Counted from the first letter of the stretch, positions 1 to 6,521 are shown. The stretch is DNA of 11,066 bases from Cetobacterium sp. UBA6069 (GCA_002428805.1 DIXX01000093.1:9409-20474), one strand, 5' to 3'. Numbers and translations are program-made. Notes: generated by a model not told the origin, from the sequence alone.

Positions 1-690
1 TTAACTTATGATACAGGTGGACTTTGTATAAAGCCTGCAGATTCTATGTTTGAAATGAAAAGTGACATGGCTGGAGCAGCTTCAGTTATAGGTGCTATGT
101 GTGCTATTGCTGCAGAAAAAGTTGAAAGAAATGTAATTGCAATTGTTCCAGCTTGTGAAAATGCGATAAATGAAAACGCTTATAGACCTGGAGATATTAT
201 AAAATCTATGAATGGGAAAACAGTAGAGATTATAAATACAGATGCAGAGGGAAGACTAGCTTTAGCAGATGCTATAACATATGCAGTTAGAAATGAAAAG
301 GTTACTGAAATTGTAGATATAGCTACTTTAACAGGAGCTGTAATGGTTGCTTTAGGAAGTCTTACAACAGGTGTATTTTCAAATTGTGATGAAAAATACT
401 CTATGATAGAAAAAGCAAGTAGATTACACGGTGAAAAAGTTTGGAGAATGCCTTTATTTGAAGAGTACGCAGAGCAATTAAAATCAACAGTTGCAGATAT
501 AAAGCATACAGGTGGAAGAATGGGAGGATCTATAACAGCTGCTAAGTTCTTAGAAGGATTTGCAGAGGGATTACCTTGGACACACATGGATATAGCAGGA
601 ACATCTTTCAACAGTAGTGTTAAATGGGTTAAAAAAGGTGCAACAGGTGTAGGAGTAAAATCATTATATAGTTATGTAAAAAATAGATAA
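1..690 (+). CDS. pepA: Leucyl aminopeptidase, family M17 (3' part; 5' end outside window)
   Basis: This is the C-terminal catalytic part of a cytosolic M17 aminopeptidase, which removes N-terminal residues from peptides using two metal ions. The frame is open from base 1 and ends with TAA at 688-690, so the true start lies upstream. The first codons read LTYDTGG, the usual metal-ligand segment, followed by KSDMAGAA with the next ligand Asp. The family signature NTDAEGRL is encoded at 235-258 and supplies the Asp and Glu ligands and the catalytic Arg. DIATLTGA follows at about 313-339, as in the family. The N-terminal domain and the first catalytic Lys, normally just before the TYDTGG segment, are missing only because of the window edge. 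The symbol pepA is the generic name for this family. Substrate preference cannot be read from the sequence. A hairpin terminator follows. Confidence 0.95.
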   Translation, partial: LTYDTGGLCIKPADSMFEMKSDMAGAASVIGAMCAIAAEKVERNVIAIVPACENAINENAYRPGDIIKSMNGKTVEIINTDAEGRLALADAITYAVRNEKVTEIVDIATLTGAVMVALGSLTTGVFSNCDEKYSMIEKASRLHGEKVWRMPLFEEYAEQLKSTVADIKHTGGRMGGSITAAKFLEGFAEGLPWTHMDIAGTSFNSSVKWVKKGATGVGVKSLYSYVKNR

Positions 691-698
691 AAATTATG

Positions 699-736
699 AA
701 GGGTGAGATAAGAAAATTATACTCACCTTTTCTTCT
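699..736 (+). terminator. Intrinsic terminator after the aminopeptidase gene
   Basis: Arm AAGGGTGAG (699-707) pairs with CTCACCTTT (722-730). This gives a 9-bp stem with one G-T pair and a 14-base loop, followed by a T-rich tract (TCTTCT). It starts 9 bases after the stop codon, as expected for a rho-independent terminator. The T tract is interrupted, so read-through into the next gene is plausible. The right arm is also complementary to the ribosome binding site of the next gene. Confidence 0.65.
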
Positions 737-740
737 ATAA

Positions 741-755
741 GAGGTGAGAGGCGTG
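741..755 (+). promoter_or_regulatory. Ribosome binding site that sets the GTG start at 753
   Basis: GAGGTGA (741-747) is a near-perfect Shine-Dalgarno sequence, placed 5 bases before GTG 753-755. An in-frame GTG at 744 lies inside this site and so cannot be the start that it serves. The same bases (742-748) can pair with 722-728 of the upstream hairpin. Confidence 0.7.
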
Positions 756-1895
756 TTAGAAAATAGATTGAAAAAAATGTGGAGAGACCTTTTTCAAGAT
801 GATATAGACTATATTAACTGGTATTTTGAAAGAGTTTATAAAGAGAAAACTACAGGATTATTTTTAGAAGATCAGAAATTAATAGGAATGCTATATCAAA
901 ATTATTATCATATATGGATAGATAGAGATAGATTTTTAGGTCGTTATCTTGTTGGGCTTGGAGTAACTCCAGAAAAAAGAGGAGAGGGAGTTATGAAATC
1001 ACTTCTTCTAAAAACTTTGAAAGAAGCCTATGAGTATGGTGAAGAATTTCTTTATTTGACTCCAATTGATAAAAATATTTATGAAAGATTTGGCTTTGGC
1101 TTTATATCAAAACTATCTAAGTACGAATTGCCATTTTTTAAATTAGAAGATATGAAAAAAATTTTTAGAGTTGAAAAAATTTCAGAAGAGGAATATGATG
1201 AGAAGCTTTTGATAGATTTAAAGGAGTTCTATGCAGAGATATCAAAAGATTTTTATATAAGCGTAGCTAGAGAAAAGGAGGACTATAAAAAGATTTTATC
1301 AGAAGTTTTTATTGAAGAGGGAATTGTTTATTTGAGTTACGATATTTCTGGAAAAATAAATGGATATATGAGTATATTGAAGGGTGAGAAAATAGTTATA
1401 AAAGAGCTACTTTTTAAAGAAAGAGCTGCTTTAGAAAGTTTACTGTCAGTTATTTATGGATATAAGGATTATGCAACAGAATTAGAAATAATTTTACCTG
1501 AAAACACATATTTAGAAGATTATTTTAAAAGTGAAAATAATCTGAAGAAAAGTGTAAAAAATAAAGTTCAAGCTAGAATTTTAAGAGTTGAAAAAGTTTT
1601 GCTGAGACTTTCAAAGGAACTGTTAGATGGAGAGGAGATAGCTGTCTATGTTCAAGATGATCATATAGTTGAAAATACTGGAGTATACTCTATGAAAAAA
1701 GATAGTGTGCAAAAAATAAAAGGTGAATTTGATATTAGTTTAAAAATAAGAGATTTAGCAATAATGGCCTATGGTTTTAGAGATTTTAATTCTTTAAAAA
1801 AAATAGAAAGTTTTTATATAAAAAATAAGGATAAGGAGCATATGCTGAGTAAAATGTTTAAGAAGAGAATAAACTATTTTAACCAAGACTTTTAA
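753..1895 (+). CDS. Eis-like GNAT N-acetyltransferase with C-terminal SCP2-like domain
   Basis: This predicted cytosolic acetyl-CoA-dependent N-acetyltransferase has 380 aa. Its layout matches the Eis/COG4552 family: an N-terminal GNAT domain (about 1-145), a second degenerate GNAT-like domain (about 150-260), and a C-terminal sterol-carrier-like domain (about 270-350). The acetyl-CoA-binding segment is VTPEKRGEGVM (71-81). The family feature IY-x-RFGFGF at 109-116 places Tyr110 where mycobacterial Eis has its catalytic Tyr. The chain ends in Phe380; Eis uses its C-terminal Phe carboxylate in catalysis, so the exact C-terminus may matter. GTG 753 was chosen for its ribosome binding site. The next gene follows after 17 bases with its own GAGGAGG site, so the two probably form an operon. 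Known family members acetylate amines such as aminoglycosides and protein lysines; the substrate here is unknown and resistance should not be assumed. Confidence 0.8.
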   Translation: MLENRLKKMWRDLFQDDIDYINWYFERVYKEKTTGLFLEDQKLIGMLYQNYYHIWIDRDRFLGRYLVGLGVTPEKRGEGVMKSLLLKTLKEAYEYGEEFLYLTPIDKNIYERFGFGFISKLSKYELPFFKLEDMKKIFRVEKISEEEYDEKLLIDLKEFYAEISKDFYISVAREKEDYKKILSEVFIEEGIVYLSYDISGKINGYMSILKGEKIVIKELLFKERAALESLLSVIYGYKDYATELEIILPENTYLEDYFKSENNLKKSVKNKVQARILRVEKVLLRLSKELLDGEEIAVYVQDDHIVENTGVYSMKKDSVQKIKGEFDISLKIRDLAIMAYGFRDFNSLKKIESFYIKNKDKEHMLSKMFKKRINYFNQDF

Positions 1896-1912
1896 TTATT
1901 AGAGGAGGAGCC

Positions 1913-2386
1913 ATGGAAAATAGAATAGATTATGTAGATAAACATTTAGGAAGTTTAGAAGACTTTGTCAGAGCTAATTCAAAATACTACTTAGAAGTTT
2001 GGAGAAACAATAAAATTAAATTTAATTTTGCTGCATTTTTATTTGAAACTCTATGGTTTGCTTATAGAAAAATGTATGATTGGGCTATTATATTTTTAAT
2101 TATAAATCTAATTATAAATCTATTAATTTTTTTAGTGCTTATAAAAACAAAGTTTTATATGGGTGGAGTTTTTTTAGTTTTTCTAATAAGAATATTTGTA
2201 GGGTTTAAAGCAAATGATATTTATTATAATAGAGCTAAGAAAAAATTAGAAAAATATGAGTTTGAGCCTGAAGATAAAGAGTGTGGAACAAGTTTATTCT
2301 TTGCGACAGTTATATTTTTTATTATGATTATTTTTCAAGTGATTTTAGATTTTTATTCTGAAATAAATTTATATTATGGCGTTTAA
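1913..2386 (+). CDS. Small DUF2628-family membrane protein
   Basis: This protein has 157 aa and no known function. The segment around residues 36-55, with FNFAAFLFETLWFAYRKMY, is the hallmark of DUF2628, where an aromatic stretch precedes the first helix. Three hydrophobic segments are visible at about 56-77, 82-98 and 126-147, so it is predicted to sit in the cytoplasmic membrane. Between helices two and three lies a charged stretch with NDIYYNRAKKKLEKY (101-115), also typical of the family. ATG 1913 has a strong GAGGAGG site at 1902-1908. It lies 17 bases downstream of the acetyltransferase gene and ends at a strong terminator, so it is probably the last gene of that unit. Nothing in the sequence indicates a biochemical activity. 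Confidence 0.75.
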   Translation: MENRIDYVDKHLGSLEDFVRANSKYYLEVWRNNKIKFNFAAFLFETLWFAYRKMYDWAIIFLIINLIINLLIFLVLIKTKFYMGGVFLVFLIRIFVGFKANDIYYNRAKKKLEKYEFEPEDKECGTSLFFATVIFFIMIIFQVILDFYSEINLYYGV

Positions 2387-2389
2387 AAT

Positions 2390-2438
2390 AAGCTAGACAA
2401 GTTGAAAACTTTCAACTCGTCTAGCTTTATTGGTTTTT
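2390..2438. terminator. Bidirectional terminator between convergent genes (2386 and 2446)
   Basis: Bases 2390-2406 pair with 2411-2427: a 17-position stem with one A/C mismatch (2399/2418) around the loop AACT. A T-rich tract follows on the + strand (ending TTTTT at 2434-2438). An A-rich flank on the left (2385-2390) gives a T-rich tract on the - strand. Its place between converging genes fits termination in both directions. Confidence 0.85.
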
Positions 2439-2445
2439 ATTAGAA

Positions 2446-3132
2446 TTAATTTTCCATATAGAAAGTAGCGTTTAAGCTAGCAGTAACCTCAATATTACTT
2501 GGAATAGTTACAGGGACAGGAGCAGTATCTCCTTTAAATGAACTATCAAGCATAAATGGAAGAGGTCTAGGTGAGGTAAAACTCAAATCAATATTTTTAG
2601 GTCTAATTTTTAAATTTTCTAAATTAGCAATAAGTGTAGCTTTGTTTTTAGCATCATTATAAGCTAATTTATAAGCCATATCTTCAAGTTCTTTTCTATC
2701 TGCGATGTAGAAATTGATTTCACCTATATTATTTACTCCACCTTTGTTCAGAGCTGTTAAAATTGAGCTAGCTTTTTCTAAATCACTACTTGTTATTTTA
2801 ATTTGATTTCTAGCAAAATATTTCATTTCATTACTCGAATTGTTTGAATTGTTATAGTCAACTCTATAATTTAAAGTATAATTTTCAGTTTTTAGATTGT
2901 TGTCTTTTAAGCCTGTTTTTTTCAAAAGGTTAATAGTGTCTTTTATAATTTTTGTATTTTCATCAATGGCAACTCCAGATTCTTTATTTGAAGTCTCTAC
3001 AGTAGCTATAAGAGAAAAAGTATCAGGTTTTCCTGAAATTGTACCTGTTCCAGTGACTGATATTGTGGGACTTTCGTTACCAAAAGCAAAAGAAGATCCT
3101 AGAATAAAAATAGAAGTTATTATTTTTTTCAT
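2446..3132 (-). CDS. Exported SIMPL-domain (DUF541) protein
   Basis: This 228-aa protein begins with a short signal peptide: MKK, a hydrophobic stretch, then SFAFG with probable cleavage near residue 18. It should act in the periplasm or at the outer surface. The mature part reads ISVTGTGTISGKPD at 24-37, the typical SIMPL/YggE opening. It also has the family's Ala/Lys-rich helix near 150-175 (AYKLAYNDAKNKATLIA). An Asn/Ser-rich patch at 94-101 is probably a loop. The molecular function of the family is poorly known; E. coli YggE has been linked to oxidative stress. The gene starts 12 bases after the stop of the nitroreductase gene. Its AGGAGG site (3141-3146) overlaps that stop codon (TAG, 3145-3147), so translational coupling is likely. 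No separate promoter is evident. Confidence 0.85.
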   Translation of the reverse strand: MKKIITSIFILGSSFAFGNESPTISVTGTGTISGKPDTFSLIATVETSNKESGVAIDENTKIIKDTINLLKKTGLKDNNLKTENYTLNYRVDYNNSNNSSNEMKYFARNQIKITSSDLEKASSILTALNKGGVNNIGEINFYIADRKELEDMAYKLAYNDAKNKATLIANLENLKIRPKNIDLSFTSPRPLPFMLDSSFKGDTAPVPVTIPSNIEVTASLNATFYMEN

Positions 3133-3140
3133 AATTTAAA

Positions 3141-3147
3141 CCTCCTA
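3141..3147 (-). promoter_or_regulatory. Ribosome binding site overlapping the upstream stop codon (TAGGAGG)
   Basis: Read on the - strand, the nitroreductase stop TAG is the first part of TAGGAGG, the ribosome binding site for the SIMPL gene, 8 bases before its ATG. Ribosomes ending on the first gene would sit on the start region of the second, which suggests coupled translation. Confidence 0.75.
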
Positions 3148-3723
3148 GAATTTTTTTAGAATTAGAGTCTTTAGAGGTAACTTAGGAACGTAATGAATAT
3201 TATTTTCCAAATCTCTATGATATTTTAAATTACCTTCAGTTCCTTCAGTAAGGATTACTTTATCTGTAGGTTTTCCTAGAGCCACAAGAATTTGTGGAGA
3301 GTATTTTTCAGTATCTAAATCAAGAATTTGTGGAACTTCCATTTTATTAAAAGAACCAATTAAACATCCCCCAAAACCAAGTTCAGTAGCTTTTAGAAGT
3401 ATATTTTGAGAAGCTATTCCAATATCCATTCCTAAAGTTATAGGAGATAGAGGAGAATCTTTTAAAGTACTAATTAGAATGTAAGCTTTAGGTCCCTCTT
3501 CTAAAGTTGGACTCCAAGGGATAGCTCCAGCCCAAGCAGTGTGAGGGAATATTTTATGACATAAACTTGGAGAGTTGACTAAAGTGTATCTTAGAGTTTG
3601 ACTATTTCTAGCTGATCCACCTAATCTAGTGGCACTAACTATTTTCTCTAAAACCTCAAAACTAATCTCTGTTGAATCAAATGTTCTATAAGAACGAGTT
3701 TTAAATAGTAATTCATCTAACAT
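3145..3723 (-). CDS. Nitroreductase-family FMN-dependent oxidoreductase
   Basis: This predicted cytosolic flavoprotein of 192 aa belongs to the nitroreductase superfamily, whose members use NAD(P)H to reduce nitro groups, quinones, flavins or related electrophiles. Visible family features are RSYRTF at 10-15 (the usual R-S-x-R FMN-phosphate contact), SARNSQTLRY at 37-46 (the counterpart of the Asn-x-Gln flavin-contact segment), and GMDIGIASQNILL with GFGGCLIGSF (98-125), the usual core helix and Gly-rich turn. It is at the short end of the family. ATG 3723 has an AAGGAGG site 6 bases upstream. It is the first gene of a two-gene unit with the SIMPL gene, under a promoter at 3751-3779 that carries an inverted repeat. 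The natural substrate cannot be inferred. Confidence 0.85.
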   Translation of the reverse strand: MLDELLFKTRSYRTFDSTEISFEVLEKIVSATRLGGSARNSQTLRYTLVNSPSLCHKIFPHTAWAGAIPWSPTLEEGPKAYILISTLKDSPLSPITLGMDIGIASQNILLKATELGFGGCLIGSFNKMEVPQILDLDTEKYSPQILVALGKPTDKVILTEGTEGNLKYHRDLENNIHYVPKLPLKTLILKKF

Positions 3724-3735
3724 AAAAAACCTCCT

Positions 3736-3756
3736 TAGTATTTTAAATCAATACTA
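3736..3756. repeat. Perfect inverted repeat over the nitroreductase promoter (candidate operator)
   Basis: TAGTATT (3736-3742) and AATACTA (3750-3756) are exact reverse complements separated by 7 A/T-rich bases. The right arm contains the leftward -10 hexamer (TAGTAT on the - strand). The left arm touches the ribosome binding site, so the repeat covers the likely transcription start. A dimeric regulator could bind here and block the promoter. It is too weak and lacks a T tract to be a terminator for either gene. Confidence 0.45.
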
Positions 3757-3779
3757 CTTCATAAATGTTCAAAAGTCAA
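3751..3779 (-). promoter_or_regulatory. Sigma70-type promoter for the nitroreductase-SIMPL unit
   Basis: On the - strand TTGACT (3774-3779) is followed after exactly 17 bases by TAGTAT (3751-3756). Transcription would start near 3744, about 20 bases before the ATG. The spacing is ideal, with five of six matches in the -35 box and four of six in the -10 box. Confidence 0.65.
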
Positions 3780-3797
3780 CATCTGAAAAGGAAAAAG

Positions 3798-3826
3798 TGG
3801 ACAATTAGTGTAAGTTATTATAAAAT
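3798..3826 (+). promoter_or_regulatory. Sigma70-type promoter for the first synthetase-acyltransferase gene
   Basis: TGGACA (3798-3803) and TAAAAT (3821-3826) are separated by 17 bases, each one mismatch from consensus. Transcription would start near 3833, giving a leader of about 34 bases before ATG 3867. The -35 box lies 18 bases from that of the leftward promoter, so the two promoters are back to back. Confidence 0.65.
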
Positions 3827-3866
3827 AGGTTGTTATTTCTCATAAAGATAGGGAGGATTGAGGTTT

Positions 3867-6386
3867 ATGAATTTTATATATGATAGAAAAAAAACTGCAG
3901 TAATTTATAAAGATAAAGAATATTCTTATTATGAGCTTATTAAAATGGCTAAAATATATTCTGAGTTATTAGATATAGAAAAAGAAGATAGAGTTGTTGT
4001 GTTTATGGAGAATAGACCAGAATATATGGCTGCTGTTTTAGGAGTGTGGGATAAAAAAGGAACGTGTACAAATTTAGATGCGAGTTATAATCCAGAGCAA
4101 TTAAGTTATGTTTTTAATGACTCTCATCCTAAATATATAATAACATCTAATGAAAACATAGAGGTTGTAAAAGCAGCAAAAGCAGATTCAAATTCAGATA
4201 TAATTATTTTAAATGTAGATGAAATTGATATAAAAAAAGAGATGAAAATAGAAAATGTAGCTATTGAATGCTTAGAAAAAGAAGCTATAGCAGTTATGCT
4301 GTATACATCAGGAACTACAGGAAATCCTAAAGGAGTAATGTTAACGTTTGATAATATAATGTCTAATGTTGAAGCAATTCAAGAGATAAAAATGGTTGGT
4401 GCTGAAGACAGATTACTGGCATTATTACCATTTCATCATATACTACCACTATCGTTTACAGTATTAATGCCTTTAAGCTTTGGATGTTTAGTTGTGATTT
4501 TAGATGAGCTTTCTTCAGAAGCTATAAAAAGAAATTTACAAAAATATAAAATTACTATTGTTATAGGTGTACCTAGAGTATGGGAGATGTTCCATAAAGG
4601 TATAATGGGGAAAATAAAGAGTAGTCCTGTTACTTATAAGTTATTTAATATTTGTAAATCTTTAAATATAATTCCATTAAATAAAATAATCTTCAAAAAA
4701 ATTCAAGAAGCATTTGGAGGAAATATAAACTTCTTGGTTTCAGGAGGAGCGAAGTTAGATAAGGAAATATGTGAGGATTTTAATGCATTCGGATTCAAAA
4801 TGCTTGAAGGATATGGATTGACAGAAACGTCCCCAATTATTTCTTTTAATAGGATTGATAACATCATTCCGGGAACTGTAGGAGTACCATTACCTGGAGT
4901 AAAAGTAAAACTAGAAACTGATGGTGAGATTGTGGTTAAGGGTAGAAATGTAATGAAAGGTTATTATAATAAACCAGAAGCTACATCTGAAGCAATTGAT
5001 GAAGAAGGGTGGTTCCATACTGGAGATTTAGGACAATTTGATGGAGACCATCTAAAAATAATCGGAAGAAAAAAAGAGATGATTGTTTTATCAAATGGAA
5101 AGAATATTAATCCATCAGATGTAGAAGCTGAAATTATAAAAGAAACAGATTTAATTGAAGAGGTTGCAGTTACAGAATATCAAAAACATTTAATAGCAAT
5201 AGTTTATCCTAATTTCAAAGTTCTAGAGGAGAGGGGAATAGCTAATACTAAAGATGCTATAAAATGGGAAGTTATTGATAAATATAATGTTACAGCTCCT
5301 AATTATAGAAAAATATTGGATATAGTTATAGTAAAAGAGGAACTTCCAAAAACGAAACTAGGAAAATTAAGAAGGTTTATGTTGAAAGATTTAATAGCGG
5401 GAGTTACTGCAAAAGTTAATGGAAATGAAACTGATAGTCAAGTTTTAGAAAAAAAATCGGTTGAGAAGAAAGTATCGACTTCAAAAGAGATAAATTCAGA
5501 GGAGTTTAAACAGATTTCTAAATATATCTCAACTTTACATGATGGAATAGATATAATTCCAGAATCACATTTAGAGATTGATTTAGGATTGGATTCGTTG
5601 GATATAGTAGAAATTATAACATATATTCAAAATACATTTGGAGTAGAGATTGGTGAAGAAGATTTTGCAAGAATAAAAACAGTAGAAGCTCTTTGTCAAT
5701 ATGTGAGAGAAAAAGGTGGAAGTTTTGAAGAGGGTGAAGTAAATTGGAAAAAAATATTTGAAGAGCCTGTAGAGGTAGATATGCCTACATCGAAAGCTGT
5801 TCTACCAATTACGACTGTTTTAAAACCAATATTTAATCACTATATAAAATTAGAAAGAAATATAGAAAAGCTTCAAAAAGAATCTCCTGTAATATATGTA
5901 GGGAATCATCAAAGTATGTTAGATGCATTTGCATTTGGACAAACCTTGCCAAAAGATATTTTAAAGAACACATACTTCTTAGCAATAAATATCCACTTTG
6001 AAGGAAAAATAAAAAAATATTTAGCCCACAATGGAAATGTGATCTTAGTTGATATGAATAAAAATTTAAAAGAAACTTTAAAAATAGCTGCAAAAGTATT
6101 AAAAGAAGGAAAAAATTTAGTTATTTTCCCAGAAGGAGCAAGAACTAGAGATGGAGAAATTCAAGAATTTAAAAAGACTTTCGCAATTCTGTCGAAAGAA
6201 CTAAATATTCCTGTGGTTCCATTCTCAATAAAAGGAGCATATGAATTAATGCCATATGGGCAAAGCAAACCATCATCTGGAAAAATGAGTGTAACGATAT
6301 TAGATCCAGTATCTCCAAAAGATAAAAGTGTTGATGAAATTTTGAAACTTACAAAACAAGAAATCATAAATAACTTAAAATCATAG
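3867..6386 (+). CDS. Acyl-activating enzyme / acyl carrier / PlsC acyltransferase fusion, copy A
   Basis: This 839-aa protein has three fused domains. The AMP-forming acyl-adenylate domain (about 1-510) carries YTSGTTGNPKG (146-156, ATP loop), GYGLTE (315-320), HTGD (384-387), GRKKEMIVLSNGKN (400-413) and PKTKLGK with the expected catalytic Lys500. The acyl-carrier domain (about 545-616) carries LGLDSLD, with Ser577 as the phosphopantetheine site, and looks like fatty-acid ACP. The PlsC domain (about 650-839) carries NHQSMLD (H681-x4-D686), FPEGART (754-760) and IPVVPF (781-786). No transmembrane helix is evident. By family knowledge it should make acyl-AMP, load the acyl group on its own carrier, and transfer it to an acceptor, probably a lysophospholipid. 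ATG 3867 is preferred over TTG 3858: GGGAGG (3851-3856) is 10 bases upstream, and the N-terminus then aligns with copy B. A plain acyl-CoA ligase label would miss two domains. Confidence 0.9.
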   Translation: MNFIYDRKKTAVIYKDKEYSYYELIKMAKIYSELLDIEKEDRVVVFMENRPEYMAAVLGVWDKKGTCTNLDASYNPEQLSYVFNDSHPKYIITSNENIEVVKAAKADSNSDIIILNVDEIDIKKEMKIENVAIECLEKEAIAVMLYTSGTTGNPKGVMLTFDNIMSNVEAIQEIKMVGAEDRLLALLPFHHILPLSFTVLMPLSFGCLVVILDELSSEAIKRNLQKYKITIVIGVPRVWEMFHKGIMGKIKSSPVTYKLFNICKSLNIIPLNKIIFKKIQEAFGGNINFLVSGGAKLDKEICEDFNAFGFKMLEGYGLTETSPIISFNRIDNIIPGTVGVPLPGVKVKLETDGEIVVKGRNVMKGYYNKPEATSEAIDEEGWFHTGDLGQFDGDHLKIIGRKKEMIVLSNGKNINPSDVEAEIIKETDLIEEVAVTEYQKHLIAIVYPNFKVLEERGIANTKDAIKWEVIDKYNVTAPNYRKILDIVIVKEELPKTKLGKLRRFMLKDLIAGVTAKVNGNETDSQVLEKKSVEKKVSTSKEINSEEFKQISKYISTLHDGIDIIPESHLEIDLGLDSLDIVEIITYIQNTFGVEIGEEDFARIKTVEALCQYVREKGGSFEEGEVNWKKIFEEPVEVDMPTSKAVLPITTVLKPIFNHYIKLERNIEKLQKESPVIYVGNHQSMLDAFAFGQTLPKDILKNTYFLAINIHFEGKIKKYLAHNGNVILVDMNKNLKETLKIAAKVLKEGKNLVIFPEGARTRDGEIQEFKKTFAILSKELNIPVVPFSIKGAYELMPYGQSKPSSGKMSVTILDPVSPKDKSVDEILKLTKQEIINNLKS

Positions 6387-6394
6387 TAGTAAAA

Positions 6395-6439
6395 AAATAA
6401 AGAAGCTGAGAGTATCTATTTCTCTCAGCTTCTTTATTT
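6395..6439 (+). terminator. Terminator between the two synthetase-acyltransferase genes
   Basis: Bases 6395-6412 pair perfectly with 6422-6439 (18 bp, including AAGAAGCTGAGAG and its complement) around a 9-base loop. The T-rich part (TTCTTTATTT) forms the lower right side of the stem. It lies just after the stop of copy A and just before the promoter of copy B, so the two genes are probably separate transcription units. Confidence 0.85.
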
Positions 6440-6445
6440 CATTAA

Positions 6446-6474
6446 TTGAAATAATAACACAATTATGCTATAAT
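6446..6474 (+). promoter_or_regulatory. Strong extended -10 sigma70-type promoter for copy B
   Basis: TTGAAA (6446-6451), a 17-base spacer and the perfect TATAAT (6469-6474), preceded by TGC (6466-6468, an extended -10 element). Predicted start is near 6481, about 38 bases before the start codon. It is closer to consensus than the promoter of copy A. Confidence 0.8.
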
Positions 6475-6507
6475 CATTTTGAGATTAAAAAAACACCTGT
6501 AATAAAT

Positions 6508-6521
6508 GGGAGGAAAAATTG
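6508..6521 (+). promoter_or_regulatory. Ribosome binding site and TTG start of copy B
   Basis: GGGAGG (6508-6513) lies 5 bases before TTG (6519-6521). No ATG in the frame is close. Starting here, the first 14 residues line up without gaps with copy A from its ATG 3867 (shared M, F, KTA and Y), which supports both starts. TTG usually lowers initiation relative to ATG and may offset the stronger promoter. Confidence 0.75.

Noticed and set aside
180..611. Open frame on the strand opposite the aminopeptidase
   Set aside because: It is an antisense shadow of a clearly conserved gene with no ribosome binding site or recognisable protein. The same applies to antisense frames inside copies A and B and the + strand frame at 2897-3139.
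695..723. Possible promoter with TATACT at 718-723 for the acetyltransferase gene
   Set aside because: The -10 box is fair but no acceptable -35 box lies 16-18 bases upstream, and the region is already used by the hairpin.
744..752. GTG 744 as start of the acetyltransferase
   Set aside because: It lies within the Shine-Dalgarno sequence itself. GTG 753 has correct spacing.
3858..3866. TTG 3858 as start of copy A
   Set aside because: It is one base after the GGGAGG site, too close for initiation, and adds three residues not matched in copy B. ATG 3867 fits better.
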